A DNA stretch of 64,000 nucleotides from QHXM01 sp963697975 (GTDB lineage Bacteria > Acidobacteriota > Blastocatellia > Pyrinomonadales > Pyrinomonadaceae): NCBI GenBank assembly GCA_963697975.1, contig OY969111.1, forward strand, positions 4,960,001-5,024,000. The letters run 5' to 3'. The notes under the pieces are model-generated. The model searched no databases, was not told the DNA's origin, and worked only from the letters and a program-made list of their open reading frames with translations. Each line of letters starts with the position of its first letter. Position 1 is the stretch's first letter. A program made the position numbers and the translations under genes. Shown piece by piece: positions 8,287 to 17,155 of the stretch.

Positions 8287-11200
8287 TTCCGTTTAGGGAG
8301 TCTCAATGCGTTCTGGAAAATCTCCGGCGTGATGTAACGCGTGTGGTACGTCTGCCAGTCTTGCGGATAACGCCGATAGACCCATTCATCCTCAAGCCTG
8401 CCGGGAGGCGTAGTGTATGCCTGCTCATCATGGTGTGGCAAGGGAAGAACCGTTTTGGAATGGCCGGAGTTGTAATCGCCATCTTTGATCCAGCCGTCGC
8501 CGACGATAAGGTAATCGCGCACCCAGCCTTCGGGCGGCGGAGGCTGTGCTTTGAAGCGAAACGTCAGTTCGTCGCCCGCGTTCATAATCACGTAGCGGTC
8601 GTCTGCTGTCATCAACAACTCACGCACGTCGCCAAAGCGCGTGTAATAGCCGACGAGGTCGCGCCAGATTTGCTTCGATGCTGCGATGCGATTGTAGTCG
8701 GGCACTTCGGGCGAAGAAGTGTCGGGCTGGTTGATGACGGAATAGCCGCGATAGTGAAGGTCTGCCACGTCCGCGTTCAGCTTCGTTGTCCGCAGTTCCG
8801 CGCCCGGCGACGTTTGCGCCCATTCCAGCTTGTCCCAGAAGATTTCGAGATTCGTCCGCAGGCGCAGGCGGCGCGGCGTATTGGGACGAAAGACATCCGT
8901 GAGATCGAACAAAGATATTTTCTTACGCCCCGCCGGGAAGCCAAGATTCGGACGGGCTACAACCCAGCCGCCGTGACCATCTGGCACTTCGAGACTCAGG
9001 GGCGCGGGCTTGTAGTTTTGTCCCTGACTGATGGCGACGTTGATGGAAGAATCCGTCGGGTGCATCCATCCATGAGCGATTAGGAAGAGCGGGCCACTTT
9101 GCGGAGCATCCTCGCCGAGGTCAATCTCGACATAATGGTCGCGCGTGACTCCCTGATACTGGCCGCGCCCGAAGGTGTCCAGATACTTTTCGTCCAATGC
9201 GCTCACCACTGCCGTCACGTCCTGCCCCGTGTCATCCACTGCGCGGGCGATCTTTCGAGGCGTCTGGACGGTCGTGATGGCGAGCTTCGCTGGAGGGATG
9301 ACGAAACGTTCGTCAACGAAGATTTCTGTCCCCACCGGATGATCAACGGTCACGAGCGCCAGTTGATCGTAATAGTAGGTCTCCCACAACTCAGCCGTGA
9401 TACGCAGGTCATAGTAGCCATCGCGCGGAACGAGTTGGTCACGTCCGATCTTGTACCATTCTTCGGTCGCTTCCACCCGCGCCGTGCCGATAGTGTTGAT
9501 GCGAAGCCCAATCGCGGAACTCCACGGCACAGCATCTTTGACAAACTTCATCTCCTTGCCGTCGTAGGCGAAGAGAAACGGGCAAGAGCCTTTCAATCTT
9601 TGTTCAGCCAGAATGGTTTCGTCCGCCTTCAACTCAAACTCGGCGCGCACGGAGCCGTTCGGCCAGATGATGCGAACAACGTCCGCGCTCTGTTGCTCGC
9701 CGAGACCGAAGTGAACGAGCGGCCCGGTGATGAGTTGCTTCTGCACGAGCAGGCCGGAGCGAATCTCCATCTCGCCGCCGATGCCGAAAGAGTTGATGCG
9801 CTGGTCGCCTGTGGCCTGCTTGGCGCGCGGGCGAATCTGCTGCCAGTGATATTTTTTCGCGCCGCGATTTGTTACAAGCGTGGCCTGGCTGTTGGTCGAG
9901 ATACCTAGTAAATCAAGTCGTCCGTCGCCATTCACATCGGCGACGGAAAGAGTGTCTGTTTCTGGTGTCGGTGGCAAAAGTAATTTGAATTTAGAATCTT
10001 TATCACTGAGCCACGCAAAAAGTGTCGAACATTGAGGCGGACACAAACTCTTATCTCGCGGGCCAGGGATGGACAGCATCAAATCAAGGCTACCGTTGTT
10101 GTCTAAGTCTTCAGCGAAAAGACGGAAACTTTCTCGATGAAGATAATTTGCATTATCAGAGAGGCGTGTGATTTCTGCCATCTCCCACTCTTGCCCTTCT
10201 GACTTATCGGATAGGCGTCGAATCGTTCCATCAGGCTGTAAAAGGAGCAGGTCAAGCACACTGTCATTATTTACATCGGCGACGCTGATTGCTCTGACCG
10301 TGTTCATTTCAGCGGGCATTGAGCGGGCACGAAACTGACCGCCGCGCTCATTTGTATAAACCTGAAGACCGCGCGAATCGAGCAGCGCAGCATCAGCATC
10401 ACCGTCTGCGTCAATGTCAGCCCAAAGAAAATCGCGCAAGCCCTTTGAGCCTTCAAACGGATGTGCCTCCGTGAATGTCCCATCACCGTTGTTTCTCAAT
10501 TCGGTGGAGACGCCGTCCAATGCAGGGACGATGATATCCATGTCGCCATCAGCTTCGATGTCTGCTGCCCATACGTCTAAGTATGCAAAACCTGTCACAG
10601 AGGGCGGCAGCTTGGTTTGCGCCGTCACATCTATGAAAGAGTTGGGACTGTCCTGTTTGAAGAAGCGGATTCCGCCTGCGCCAGCCAGCACAAGGTCAGT
10701 CTTGAAGTCGTAGTTGAAATCAACCGAGAGAATCCCGTGCGCGTTTGGAGGTGTTGCCTTCGCTCCGCCAGGAAAGGGAAGTGTCGCCCCGCTCGTGAGA
10801 CGCACCTCGCGCCCGTTGGCGACGGCGACAGTTGGCGCACCCTCACCGTTCAGTGAGATTGCGCCGATCCAATCCCATTTGCCGGATTGAAATTCCGCGA
10901 TTGGCTCCGAGTTGAAGGTGAGAGCTTCATCGGGCGGCGCGGGCGTGAAGATGGGATTTTCGAGACGAATGAATTGCGTGAAAGGCTCTGCATCTTCGCC
11001 GGGCGACATCTTGACGGCAGCTAAACTGCTGCGATATTCGGGGACGCGGACGAGGACATTGCGGAGGAACGCGACGCGCGTGGCGGCGGCGCGTGCATCA
11101 ACGCCCGCCGCTGCATCCTGCAATGCCTTGAACTGCTGCTGAACTTCGGGCGGCCACACGGCTGAGCGTTCATTAATGCGTGCGACTAAAGTCTTGAGCG

Positions 11201-11804
11201 TCCCGGCGTCGTTGCGCTTGGCTGCGATGCGCGTGGCCTCAAGCTGGACGGCGAGGTTGTCGGGTTGAAGCTCAAGAATCTTCGAGTAAAGCTGCTGGGC
11301 TTCATCTGCGCCCGCTTCATCATTCTGCCGTTCAATCTCTTCGGCCAGCATGTAGAGCGCTTTCAAATTCTTCGGATCAAGCTCTATGCTCCTGCGAAGA
11401 TTCGTGATTGCTTCCGCCAGCCGCCCGCGATTGCTCTCAAGGATGGCGAGCAGGACGTGAATGCGTGAGTTATCAGGAGCAAGCGTGCGCGCCTTCTCCA
11501 ATCTCTCGGCAGCCTTGTCCAGATTTCGCTGGCGCAAATTCAGCAAGCCCAAGTTAGCCCACGAGGCAGGCTCGTCCGGCGCTAATTGCGTCGCCTTCGT
11601 CAACTCGCTTTCCGCGCGCACATCATCGCCGACCTGAAGCGCGGCCAGACCAACATAAAAGGCGCGCACCGTGTCGTTATATTCTTTTGAAGATTTCGCC
11701 GGAAGGTTCGGGGCGCTCCGGCATCCGGTAAGGCCGAGAGCCGGAAGCAGGAAGAAGGCGAAGAGGATGATGACGTTGCGACCGGTCAAGAAACAAACAC
11801 GCAT
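8283..11804 (-). CDS. Giant TPR - VCBS propeller - ASPIC/UnbV lipoprotein with shared C-terminal domain
   Basis: A 1173-residue protein from the ATG at 11804. That start gives a lipoprotein signal (LGLTGC, Cys28) and lies about 95 nt downstream of a promoter-like sequence. The frame stays open to 12050, but that part overlaps the divergent ABC gene. Order: lipobox; about five TPRs (45-230); VCBS repeats with D-x-D/N-x-D loops (300-640); ASPIC/UnbV (650-730, LVHFGLGEQ, IIWPNG); then a C-terminal region of about 430 residues starting at SCPFLFAYDG. That last region has a clear counterpart in the rightward giant gene, sharing YTRxGDVRELL and GDEL. Predicted surface or periplasmic scaffold; function unknown. 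First gene of the UnbU/UnbV trio. Confidence 0.88.
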   Translation of the reverse strand: MRVCFLTGRNVIILFAFFLLPALGLTGCRSAPNLPAKSSKEYNDTVRAFYVGLAALQVGDDVRAESELTKATQLAPDEPASWANLGLLNLRQRNLDKAAERLEKARTLAPDNSRIHVLLAILESNRGRLAEAITNLRRSIELDPKNLKALYMLAEEIERQNDEAGADEAQQLYSKILELQPDNLAVQLEATRIAAKRNDAGTLKTLVARINERSAVWPPEVQQQFKALQDAAAGVDARAAATRVAFLRNVLVRVPEYRSSLAAVKMSPGEDAEPFTQFIRLENPIFTPAPPDEALTFNSEPIAEFQSGKWDWIGAISLNGEGAPTVAVANGREVRLTSGATLPFPGGAKATPPNAHGILSVDFNYDFKTDLVLAGAGGIRFFKQDSPNSFIDVTAQTKLPPSVTGFAYLDVWAADIEADGDMDIIVPALDGVSTELRNNGDGTFTEAHPFEGSKGLRDFLWADIDADGDADAALLDSRGLQVYTNERGGQFRARSMPAEMNTVRAISVADVNNDSVLDLLLLQPDGTIRRLSDKSEGQEWEMAEITRLSDNANYLHRESFRLFAEDLDNNGSLDLMLSIPGPRDKSLCPPQCSTLFAWLSDKDSKFKLLLPPTPETDTLSVADVNGDGRLDLLGISTNSQATLVTNRGAKKYHWQQIRPRAKQATGDQRINSFGIGGEMEIRSGLLVQKQLITGPLVHFGLGEQQSADVVRIIWPNGSVRAEFELKADETILAEQRLKGSCPFLFAYDGKEMKFVKDAVPWSSAIGLRINTIGTARVEATEEWYKIGRDQLVPRDGYYDLRITAELWETYYYDQLALVTVDHPVGTEIFVDERFVIPPAKLAITTVQTPRKIARAVDDTGQDVTAVVSALDEKYLDTFGRGQYQGVTRDHYVEIDLGEDAPQSGPLFLIAHGWMHPTDSSINVAISQGQNYKPAPLSLEVPDGHGGWVVARPNLGFPAGRKKISLFDLTDVFRPNTPRRLRLRTNLEIFWDKLEWAQTSPGAELRTTKLNADVADLHYRGYSVINQPDTSSPEVPDYNRIAASKQIWRDLVGYYTRFGDVRELLMTADDRYVIMNAGDELTFRFKAQPPPPEGWVRDYLIVGDGWIKDGDYNSGHSKTVLPLPHHDEQAYTTPPGRLEDEWVYRRYPQDWQTYHTRYITPEIFQNALRLPKRK

Positions 11805-11906
11805 GAATTGAAGTTGCTTTCGGGGATGCGGATGCGAGACGCGTCGCGACGTGCCCGAAGGGGCGTGTGCGACCGTACTGCCTCGCTTCTTACTTAACAG
11901 GCTCAT

Positions 11907-11936
11907 GTTATAACATACCGAAGCAAAGATTGTCAG
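11907..11936 (-). promoter_or_regulatory. Candidate promoter of the leftward UnbU/UnbV trio
   Basis: On the minus strand, CTGACA (11931-11936), an 18-nt spacer and TATAAC (11907-11912) resemble a sigma-70 promoter. The -10 lies within a perfect 12-bp palindrome ATGTTATAACAT (11905-11916), which could also be an operator between the two divergent units. Transcription would start near 11900, giving a leader of about 95 nt before the ATG at 11804. Confidence 0.4.
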
Positions 11937-12000
11937 AAGGGCTTGCCAGCCTGAGTTGAGCGTTGAGAGATTGAAGCTGGAATTTATCATCTGAGATTTA

Positions 12001-12777
12001 ATGAAGGAAGAGAAACTACCCTCGAAGACCCGCCGTCTTCTTCCCATCATAGTTCTGATTCTGTTTGTCGCCCTGTGGTGGGCGCTCTCCGCGCTGCACG
12101 TCTACCCGGAATCGGCGTTTCCGTCTCCGCAATTGGTCTTCAGAGGATTCGGCGAAGAGATTAAGGCGGGGCGTTTGTTTGACGACCTGATCGCATCGCT
12201 CTTTCGCGTCCTGACGGGCTTTGCGCTCGCTGTTGCTCTGGGCATTCCGCTCGGTTTGATTTTGGGACAAAGGGCGAAGGCGCGTGCGGCGCTCTTGCCG
12301 ACCGTCAACTTCTTTCGCAATCTCTCGCCGCTCGCGTGGATTCCGTTTGCGATTCTCTGGTTCGGCATCGGCGATAAGCCCGCCATCTTTCTGATCTTCA
12401 TGGCCTCGTTCTTCCCGATGGTGCTGGCGACGATTGCGGCGGTGGCGAGCATCCCTGCCGTCTACTTTCGCGTCGCACAAAACTACGGCTATCGCGGCGC
12501 GGAACTCCTGAAGCAGGTGACGCTGCCCGCGATTGTGCCGCAGGTCATCACGTCTTTACGCATCACTGCGGGGCTGGCGTGGGTGGTCGTCGTCGCGGCA
12601 GAGATGATCGCGGGGCAGGACGGATTAGGGTTTGCCATCTGGGATTCGCGCAACGGTCTGCGTATTGACCTGCTCGTCGTCAACATGATTGTCATCGGGA
12701 TTATCGGCGTCGTGATTGATCGCCTGCTGTTGTTGCTGACGAGGATTCCGAGCATTCGCTGGGGCTATGAAAGATAA
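12001..12777 (+). CDS. ABC transporter permease, NitT/TauT (SsuC/TauC) type
   Basis: A 258-residue inner-membrane permease with about six membrane segments. The cytoplasmic coupling-loop motif begins at GYRGAELLKQVTLPAIVPQ, the EAA-type loop of the nitrate/sulfonate/taurine permease family. The downstream ATPase gene overlaps it by 11 nt, so the two form a transporter core. No substrate-binding protein gene is adjacent, which is unusual for this family. The substrate is unknown: sulfonates, nitrate, cyanate, pyrimidine precursors and riboflavin are all used by relatives. It starts 197 nt from the divergent giant gene, and the two units share that control region. Confidence 0.88.
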   Translation: MKEEKLPSKTRRLLPIIVLILFVALWWALSALHVYPESAFPSPQLVFRGFGEEIKAGRLFDDLIASLFRVLTGFALAVALGIPLGLILGQRAKARAALLPTVNFFRNLSPLAWIPFAILWFGIGDKPAIFLIFMASFFPMVLATIAAVASIPAVYFRVAQNYGYRGAELLKQVTLPAIVPQVITSLRITAGLAWVVVVAAEMIAGQDGLGFAIWDSRNGLRIDLLVVNMIVIGIIGVVIDRLLLLLTRIPSIRWGYER

Positions 12778-13537
12778 ACCGCTGATTGTCGAATCAATCT
12801 CCCGCTCGTTTGGCGAGGTGGAAGTCCTGCGCGACTTTTCGCTGGACATCTCGCGTGGCGAGTTCGTCGCTGTCGTCGGGCCGTCCGGCTGCGGCAAGAC
12901 GACGCTGCTCAATCTGCTGGCGGGTTTCGATAAGCCGACGGCGGGACGCGTGACCAGCACCGGGCGCGTGCGAATGGTTTACCAGCAGGATGGATTATTT
13001 CCGTGGCGAACGGTGGCGGAAAATATCCAGATGGGCTTGCGCCACTTCAAGGACGAGACAGCGCGAACGCGCGAATTGAAAGAGATGCTCGCGCTCATCG
13101 GTCTGGAAGGGTTCGAGGATTCCTACCCACACCAGCTTTCGGGCGGGATGCGCCAGCGTGTCGAGTTGGCGCGTGCGCTCGCGGGCGACACGGATACGCT
13201 GCTGCTCGACGAGCCGTTTTCGTCGCTCGACTATTTGAAGAGACTACGCCTCCGGCGCGAGTTGGCGCGGCTCTTGCGCGAGCGGCCACGCACGGTGGTC
13301 CTCGTCACGCACGACATTGAAGAAGCGGCGCAGCTTGCAGATCGCGTGGTCGTGCTGTCGGAACGTCCCGCGCGGATTCGCTGCGAGTTGAATCTTGAAT
13401 TGGAGCGACCGCGCGACCCCACGCATCCGGTGGTGGTCGAAGCCATGCATCGCATCCTGACAGTTTTGGGATTAGAGCAGGATTCAGAAAAGTCTAGCGG
13501 GTCTGCCGAGTCCGTCGAGGCTGGCAAGTCCGTTTGA
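12767..13537 (+). CDS. ABC transporter ATP-binding protein, NitT/TauT (SsuB/TauB) type
   Basis: A 256-residue ATPase with all motifs: Walker A GPSGCGKTTLLN (about 44-55), Q-loop VYQQDGLFPW, signature LSGGMRQRVELARAL, Walker B LLLDEPFSSLD and H-loop VTHDIEEA. It energises the permease encoded just upstream. The last residues, from about SSGSAESVEAGKSV, are encoded by the left arm of a long hairpin (13491-13530). The natural C-terminus of the family probably ends before this tail, so it looks like a repeat-derived extension. Confidence 0.92.
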   Translation: MKDKPLIVESISRSFGEVEVLRDFSLDISRGEFVAVVGPSGCGKTTLLNLLAGFDKPTAGRVTSTGRVRMVYQQDGLFPWRTVAENIQMGLRHFKDETARTRELKEMLALIGLEGFEDSYPHQLSGGMRQRVELARALAGDTDTLLLDEPFSSLDYLKRLRLRRELARLLRERPRTVVLVTHDIEEAAQLADRVVVLSERPARIRCELNLELERPRDPTHPVVVEAMHRILTVLGLEQDSEKSSGSAESVEAGKSV

Positions 13538-13575
13538 CTTGCCAGACTTGCTAGACTCACCAGACTCGCTAGACT
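13491..13575. repeat. Long hairpin with AGTCT-type tandem-unit arms (family B, copy 1)
   Basis: Arms 13491-13530 and 13536-13575 are complementary over 40 bases with a handful of mismatches and a 5-nt loop. Units resemble AGTCTAGCGAGTCTGG. The left arm lies inside the ATPase gene. The right arm ends 9 nt before the ATG at 13585, leaving no room for a normal SD site. A second copy separates the xylF- and xylG-like genes (54102-54175). Confidence 0.85.
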
Positions 13576-13584
13576 GTATTTATT

Positions 13585-16500
13585 ATGCAAATCTTCCGCC
13601 GTCTTCTGTTGTTCTCAATTGTGGCTGCCGTTCTCTGTATAGTCGCTTTGCGCGCGTGGACGCAAACCGCATCGCCCGCCGCGCAAAAGGCAGCCGCCAC
13701 GCGTGAAGATGCTTATCGCGCAAACAATCTCGGCGTCGCGCTGCTCGAACAGTACAAGTACAAAGAGGGCGCAGAAAGTTTCACGCGCGCTTTGCAGCTT
13801 GACCCGAAGTTGCAACTGGCGCGCATCAATCTAGGTATCGCGCTCTATAACGTGCCCGATCTCGCGGGCGCGCAGCGCGAGGCGGAAAAAGCCGCAGTTT
13901 CAAATCCGAACGCGCCGCAGCCCGCTTACATTCTAGGCCTCATAGCCAAGTCGCAGAACCGCACCGAAGACGCCCTCGCAGCGTTTCAGAGAGTCCTGAA
14001 AATTGACGCGCGCGATACGGGAGCGAATGTCAATCTGGGCCAACTCTACGCGCAGCAGAAAAAATACGCGGAAGCAATCGCGGCCTTCCGCGGGGCCATA
14101 GCCGTCGAGCCGTACAACATGACGGCGCTTTATAATCTGGGGCTGGCTTTGACGCGCAATAACGAACAGGCCGAAGGCAAGCAGATGATCGCGCGCTTTC
14201 AGCAACTGCGCCAGAGCGGAGCAGGCACGACCATCGGGCAAAACTATCTTGAGCAGGGGCGCTACAGTGAGGCCGTCGCTTCTACCGGAGCGGAGCCGGA
14301 GTTGGTAGAGCGCGCAGTGCCTGTCGTCAAGTTCACGGATGCGACCGAGAACATGTTGCCGAAAGATGGTACGCCAAGCGACGCAGCCTCAGCAGAGCGC
14401 TCGTTGACCAAACTTGGCGCGGGCGCAACGCTCTTTGATTATGATGTGGACGGCGATCTTGATCTATTGTCATTAGCAACGTGGGAGCCTCGCCTGTATC
14501 GCAACGACAATGGAAAGTTTATAGATGTCACGGACAAGTCCGGCGCATTAAAAACTAAGTTCGAGAGCTTCGCTGCCAGCGCCGTGGCGGGCGACTACGA
14601 TAACGATGGAAAGCCAGACCTTTTCATTTTGCGGGACAGCGGAGTTTCGCTTTATCACAATGACGGCGACGGAAAGTTTTCGGACGCGACAAGCGCTTCA
14701 GGCATTCCGCAGTACCCGTATCTTTCTATCTCCGCTGCGTTCGTCGACGTGGATCACGATGGCGATCTGGATATCTTCATCGCCGGTTTCGCTGAATTAT
14801 CGAAGGGAAGAGTCAGCACAGCGCTCCTTATCCCTGACGGCCTGGTGGGCGCGCAAAACTTACTACTCAGAAATGACGGCACGGGGAAGTTCGCGGATAT
14901 AACCACGACGGCGAAAGTCGGCGGCTCATCGAATCGCGCGGTGGCAATTGTTCCGACCGATTATGACAATCGACGCGATGTTGATTTGCTGGTCGTCGGT
15001 TACAACGCGGCGCTTGAGCTTTACAGTAATCAACGCGACGGCTCATTCCGCAATGTCGCGCGCGAGGTTGGGTTGGACGCGCAGGGACGGTGGATAAGCG
15101 TCGCGGCTGGCGATGTCAACAAAGACGGCTTCACGGACTTTTTCTTTGGCCGCGCAGACGGGCCGGGCTTGTTTGCGTTCAGCGACGGGCAGGGAAGATT
15201 CAAAACAACTCAAGCGCCTGCGGGTTCTGAGTCGGCACGCGCCGCGCAGTTTCTGGATTACGACAACGATGGGCTGCTTGATTGCGTGATGCTGACGAGC
15301 GCAGGATTGCGCGTGTTGCGTAACGTCGGAACGGAATGGATAAACGTGACAGAGCGCGCGGTGGCGCGCGAACTGTTGCCTGAATCTGCTGCAAAGAATG
15401 CTGCCTTGAGTGTCGTGCTTGTCTCAGGCGATGTGGACGGCGACGGAGACACAGACCTCGTTGTGCGCTCCGCTTCGGGAGATTTAAGAATCGCACGCAA
15501 CGACGGCGGCAACAGCAATCACAGTTTGCGCGTCAATCTCTTCGGCAAGGTCAGTAATCGAAGCGGCGTCGGGGCTAAGGTTGAAGCTCGCGCCGGGAGT
15601 CTCGTGCAGAAACTTGAAACCTATTCGGCCAGTCCTGCGCCTGCGCCCGCAGATGTCATCTTCGGTCTGGGTAATCGAACCGGGGCGGACGCCGTGCGCG
15701 TGCTCTGGCCTGCCGGAATCGTGCAGGCTGAGACGGCAGTCGCAGGGACACGCAACGCTGACCCTAAGAAGACGGCGGCGACCTTGCCTGTCACCGAACT
15801 CGACCGCAAGCCTTCGTCATGTCCATATCTCTACACCTGGAACGGCGAGCGTTTTGAGTTCATCACGGATTTCATGGGCGGCGGCGAGATGGGCTACTGG
15901 GAAGCACCCGGCCACTACAACACGCCTGACCCCGATGAGTACGTCCGCATTCGCGGCGATCAATTGAAGGAGCGCGACGGGCGTTTTGAGCTTCGCGTCA
16001 CCAACGAGCTTGAGGAAGTTCTCTACGTTGATCATTTGCAACTCATCGCGGTCGCGCACCCCAAAGGCACAGAGGTCTATCCGAACGAAGGCATGACCAG
16101 CCCGCCGCGTCCTTTCAATCTCTACACCACGAAAATGGCACGCCCGCCGCTCTCCGCGACGGACGAGCACGGTCACGACGTGTTAGCGCGTATCGCTAAA
16201 ATGGATCGCCAGTACCCGGACGATTTTCCGCTTGAGCGCATTCGCGGCTATGCGGGCGAGCACAGTCTGACGATGAAACTGGATGATGAAAAGCGGCAGG
16301 GAGGGCGCACGCTCCTGTTGCTGACGGGCTGGACGGATTACGCATTTTCGAGCGACAACGTCGCCGCCTCTCATGCAGGGCTTGCGATGAAACTGCCCGC
16401 GCTGCAAGTCAAGGATGCACAAGGGCAATGGCGCACCGTCATCGAAGATATAGGCATCCCGGTCGGGCGACCACAGACCGTGACGGTTGACCTGACCGGC

Positions 16501-17097
16501 AAGTTCCTTTCATCGAGCCGCGAGGTTCGCATAGTCACGAGTATGCGAATCTACTGGGATCAGATTCTCGTTGACACTTCGAGCGGCGTCACGCCGCATC
16601 CAATGATGCGTCTTGATATGTTGAAGGCGACTTTGCGTTGGCGAGGCTATTCACGAGAAGTCACGCCGGACGGGCGCGAGCCATTCAGCTACGATTACGA
16701 GCAGGTTTCTTTCACCTCGCCCTGGAAAGTCGTGCCGGGTCGCTACACGCGCGAGGGGGATGTGCGCGAGTTGTTGTCAAAGACAGACGACATCTTCGTC
16801 ATCTCGCGCACGGGCGATGAACTAAGCCTTTCGTTCGACGCCACTAAATTGCAGAGCCTGCCCGCCGGTTGGACGCGCACTTTCCTGCTTTACTCCGACG
16901 GCTTCAGCAAAGAGATGGATATTAACTCGGCCAGCCCCGATCAAATCACGCCGCTTCCTTTTCACGGCATGACGCGTTACCCGTACAGCGCGCCCGAAGC
17001 GTATCCGATGACTGAGGCGCGCCGCGCTTATCACGAGAAGTACAATACGCGCATCGTCGCATCACCAGTAACTGCGTTAGTGATAGATGATAGGTGA
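13585..17097 (+). CDS. Giant TPR - VCBS propeller - ASPIC/UnbV protein with shared C-terminal domain
   Basis: A 1170-residue secreted protein, paralogous in layout to the leftward giant lipoprotein. Order: N-terminal hydrophobic signal (about 5-25, no lipobox); about five TPRs (42-215); VCBS/FG-GAP repeats with D-x-D-x-D loops (DYDVDGDLD, DYDNDGKPD, DVDHDGDLD, DVNKDGFTD, DVDGDGDTD; 260-620); ASPIC/UnbV (about 640-715, FGLGNRTGADAVRVLWPAG); and a C-terminal domain from about 740 starting SSCPYLYTWNGERFEF. That domain shares YTREGDVRELL and GDEL with the other giant. The last residues VIDDR come from a hairpin repeat. It follows the ABC ATPase and precedes the amidase, probably in one operon. 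Confidence 0.88.
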   Translation: MQIFRRLLLFSIVAAVLCIVALRAWTQTASPAAQKAAATREDAYRANNLGVALLEQYKYKEGAESFTRALQLDPKLQLARINLGIALYNVPDLAGAQREAEKAAVSNPNAPQPAYILGLIAKSQNRTEDALAAFQRVLKIDARDTGANVNLGQLYAQQKKYAEAIAAFRGAIAVEPYNMTALYNLGLALTRNNEQAEGKQMIARFQQLRQSGAGTTIGQNYLEQGRYSEAVASTGAEPELVERAVPVVKFTDATENMLPKDGTPSDAASAERSLTKLGAGATLFDYDVDGDLDLLSLATWEPRLYRNDNGKFIDVTDKSGALKTKFESFAASAVAGDYDNDGKPDLFILRDSGVSLYHNDGDGKFSDATSASGIPQYPYLSISAAFVDVDHDGDLDIFIAGFAELSKGRVSTALLIPDGLVGAQNLLLRNDGTGKFADITTTAKVGGSSNRAVAIVPTDYDNRRDVDLLVVGYNAALELYSNQRDGSFRNVAREVGLDAQGRWISVAAGDVNKDGFTDFFFGRADGPGLFAFSDGQGRFKTTQAPAGSESARAAQFLDYDNDGLLDCVMLTSAGLRVLRNVGTEWINVTERAVARELLPESAAKNAALSVVLVSGDVDGDGDTDLVVRSASGDLRIARNDGGNSNHSLRVNLFGKVSNRSGVGAKVEARAGSLVQKLETYSASPAPAPADVIFGLGNRTGADAVRVLWPAGIVQAETAVAGTRNADPKKTAATLPVTELDRKPSSCPYLYTWNGERFEFITDFMGGGEMGYWEAPGHYNTPDPDEYVRIRGDQLKERDGRFELRVTNELEEVLYVDHLQLIAVAHPKGTEVYPNEGMTSPPRPFNLYTTKMARPPLSATDEHGHDVLARIAKMDRQYPDDFPLERIRGYAGEHSLTMKLDDEKRQGGRTLLLLTGWTDYAFSSDNVAASHAGLAMKLPALQVKDAQGQWRTVIEDIGIPVGRPQTVTVDLTGKFLSSSREVRIVTSMRIYWDQILVDTSSGVTPHPMMRLDMLKATLRWRGYSREVTPDGREPFSYDYEQVSFTSPWKVVPGRYTREGDVRELLSKTDDIFVISRTGDELSLSFDATKLQSLPAGWTRTFLLYSDGFSKEMDINSASPDQITPLPFHGMTRYPYSAPEAYPMTEARRAYHEKYNTRIVASPVTALVIDDR

Positions 17098-17144
17098 TAG
17101 GATGAAAACTCTTTCTTATCACCTCTCACTTATCACCCATCACT
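17079..17144. repeat. Hairpin with GTGATAG tandem-unit arms (family D)
   Basis: Arms 17079-17108 and 17115-17144 pair imperfectly. They are made of degenerate GTGATAGATGATAGG units and their complement. The left arm supplies the last five codons and the stop of the giant gene. The right arm ends 11 nt before the ATG of the amidase gene. Confidence 0.75.
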
Positions 17145-17155
17145 GCTTTTAATTT

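Noticed and set aside
11805..12050. N-terminal extension of the giant lipoprotein frame (up to 82 more residues)
   Set aside because: It overlaps the divergent ABC permease gene, contains the promoter-like sequence, and would place the lipobox far inside the protein. ATG at 11804 gives a normal lipoprotein signal.
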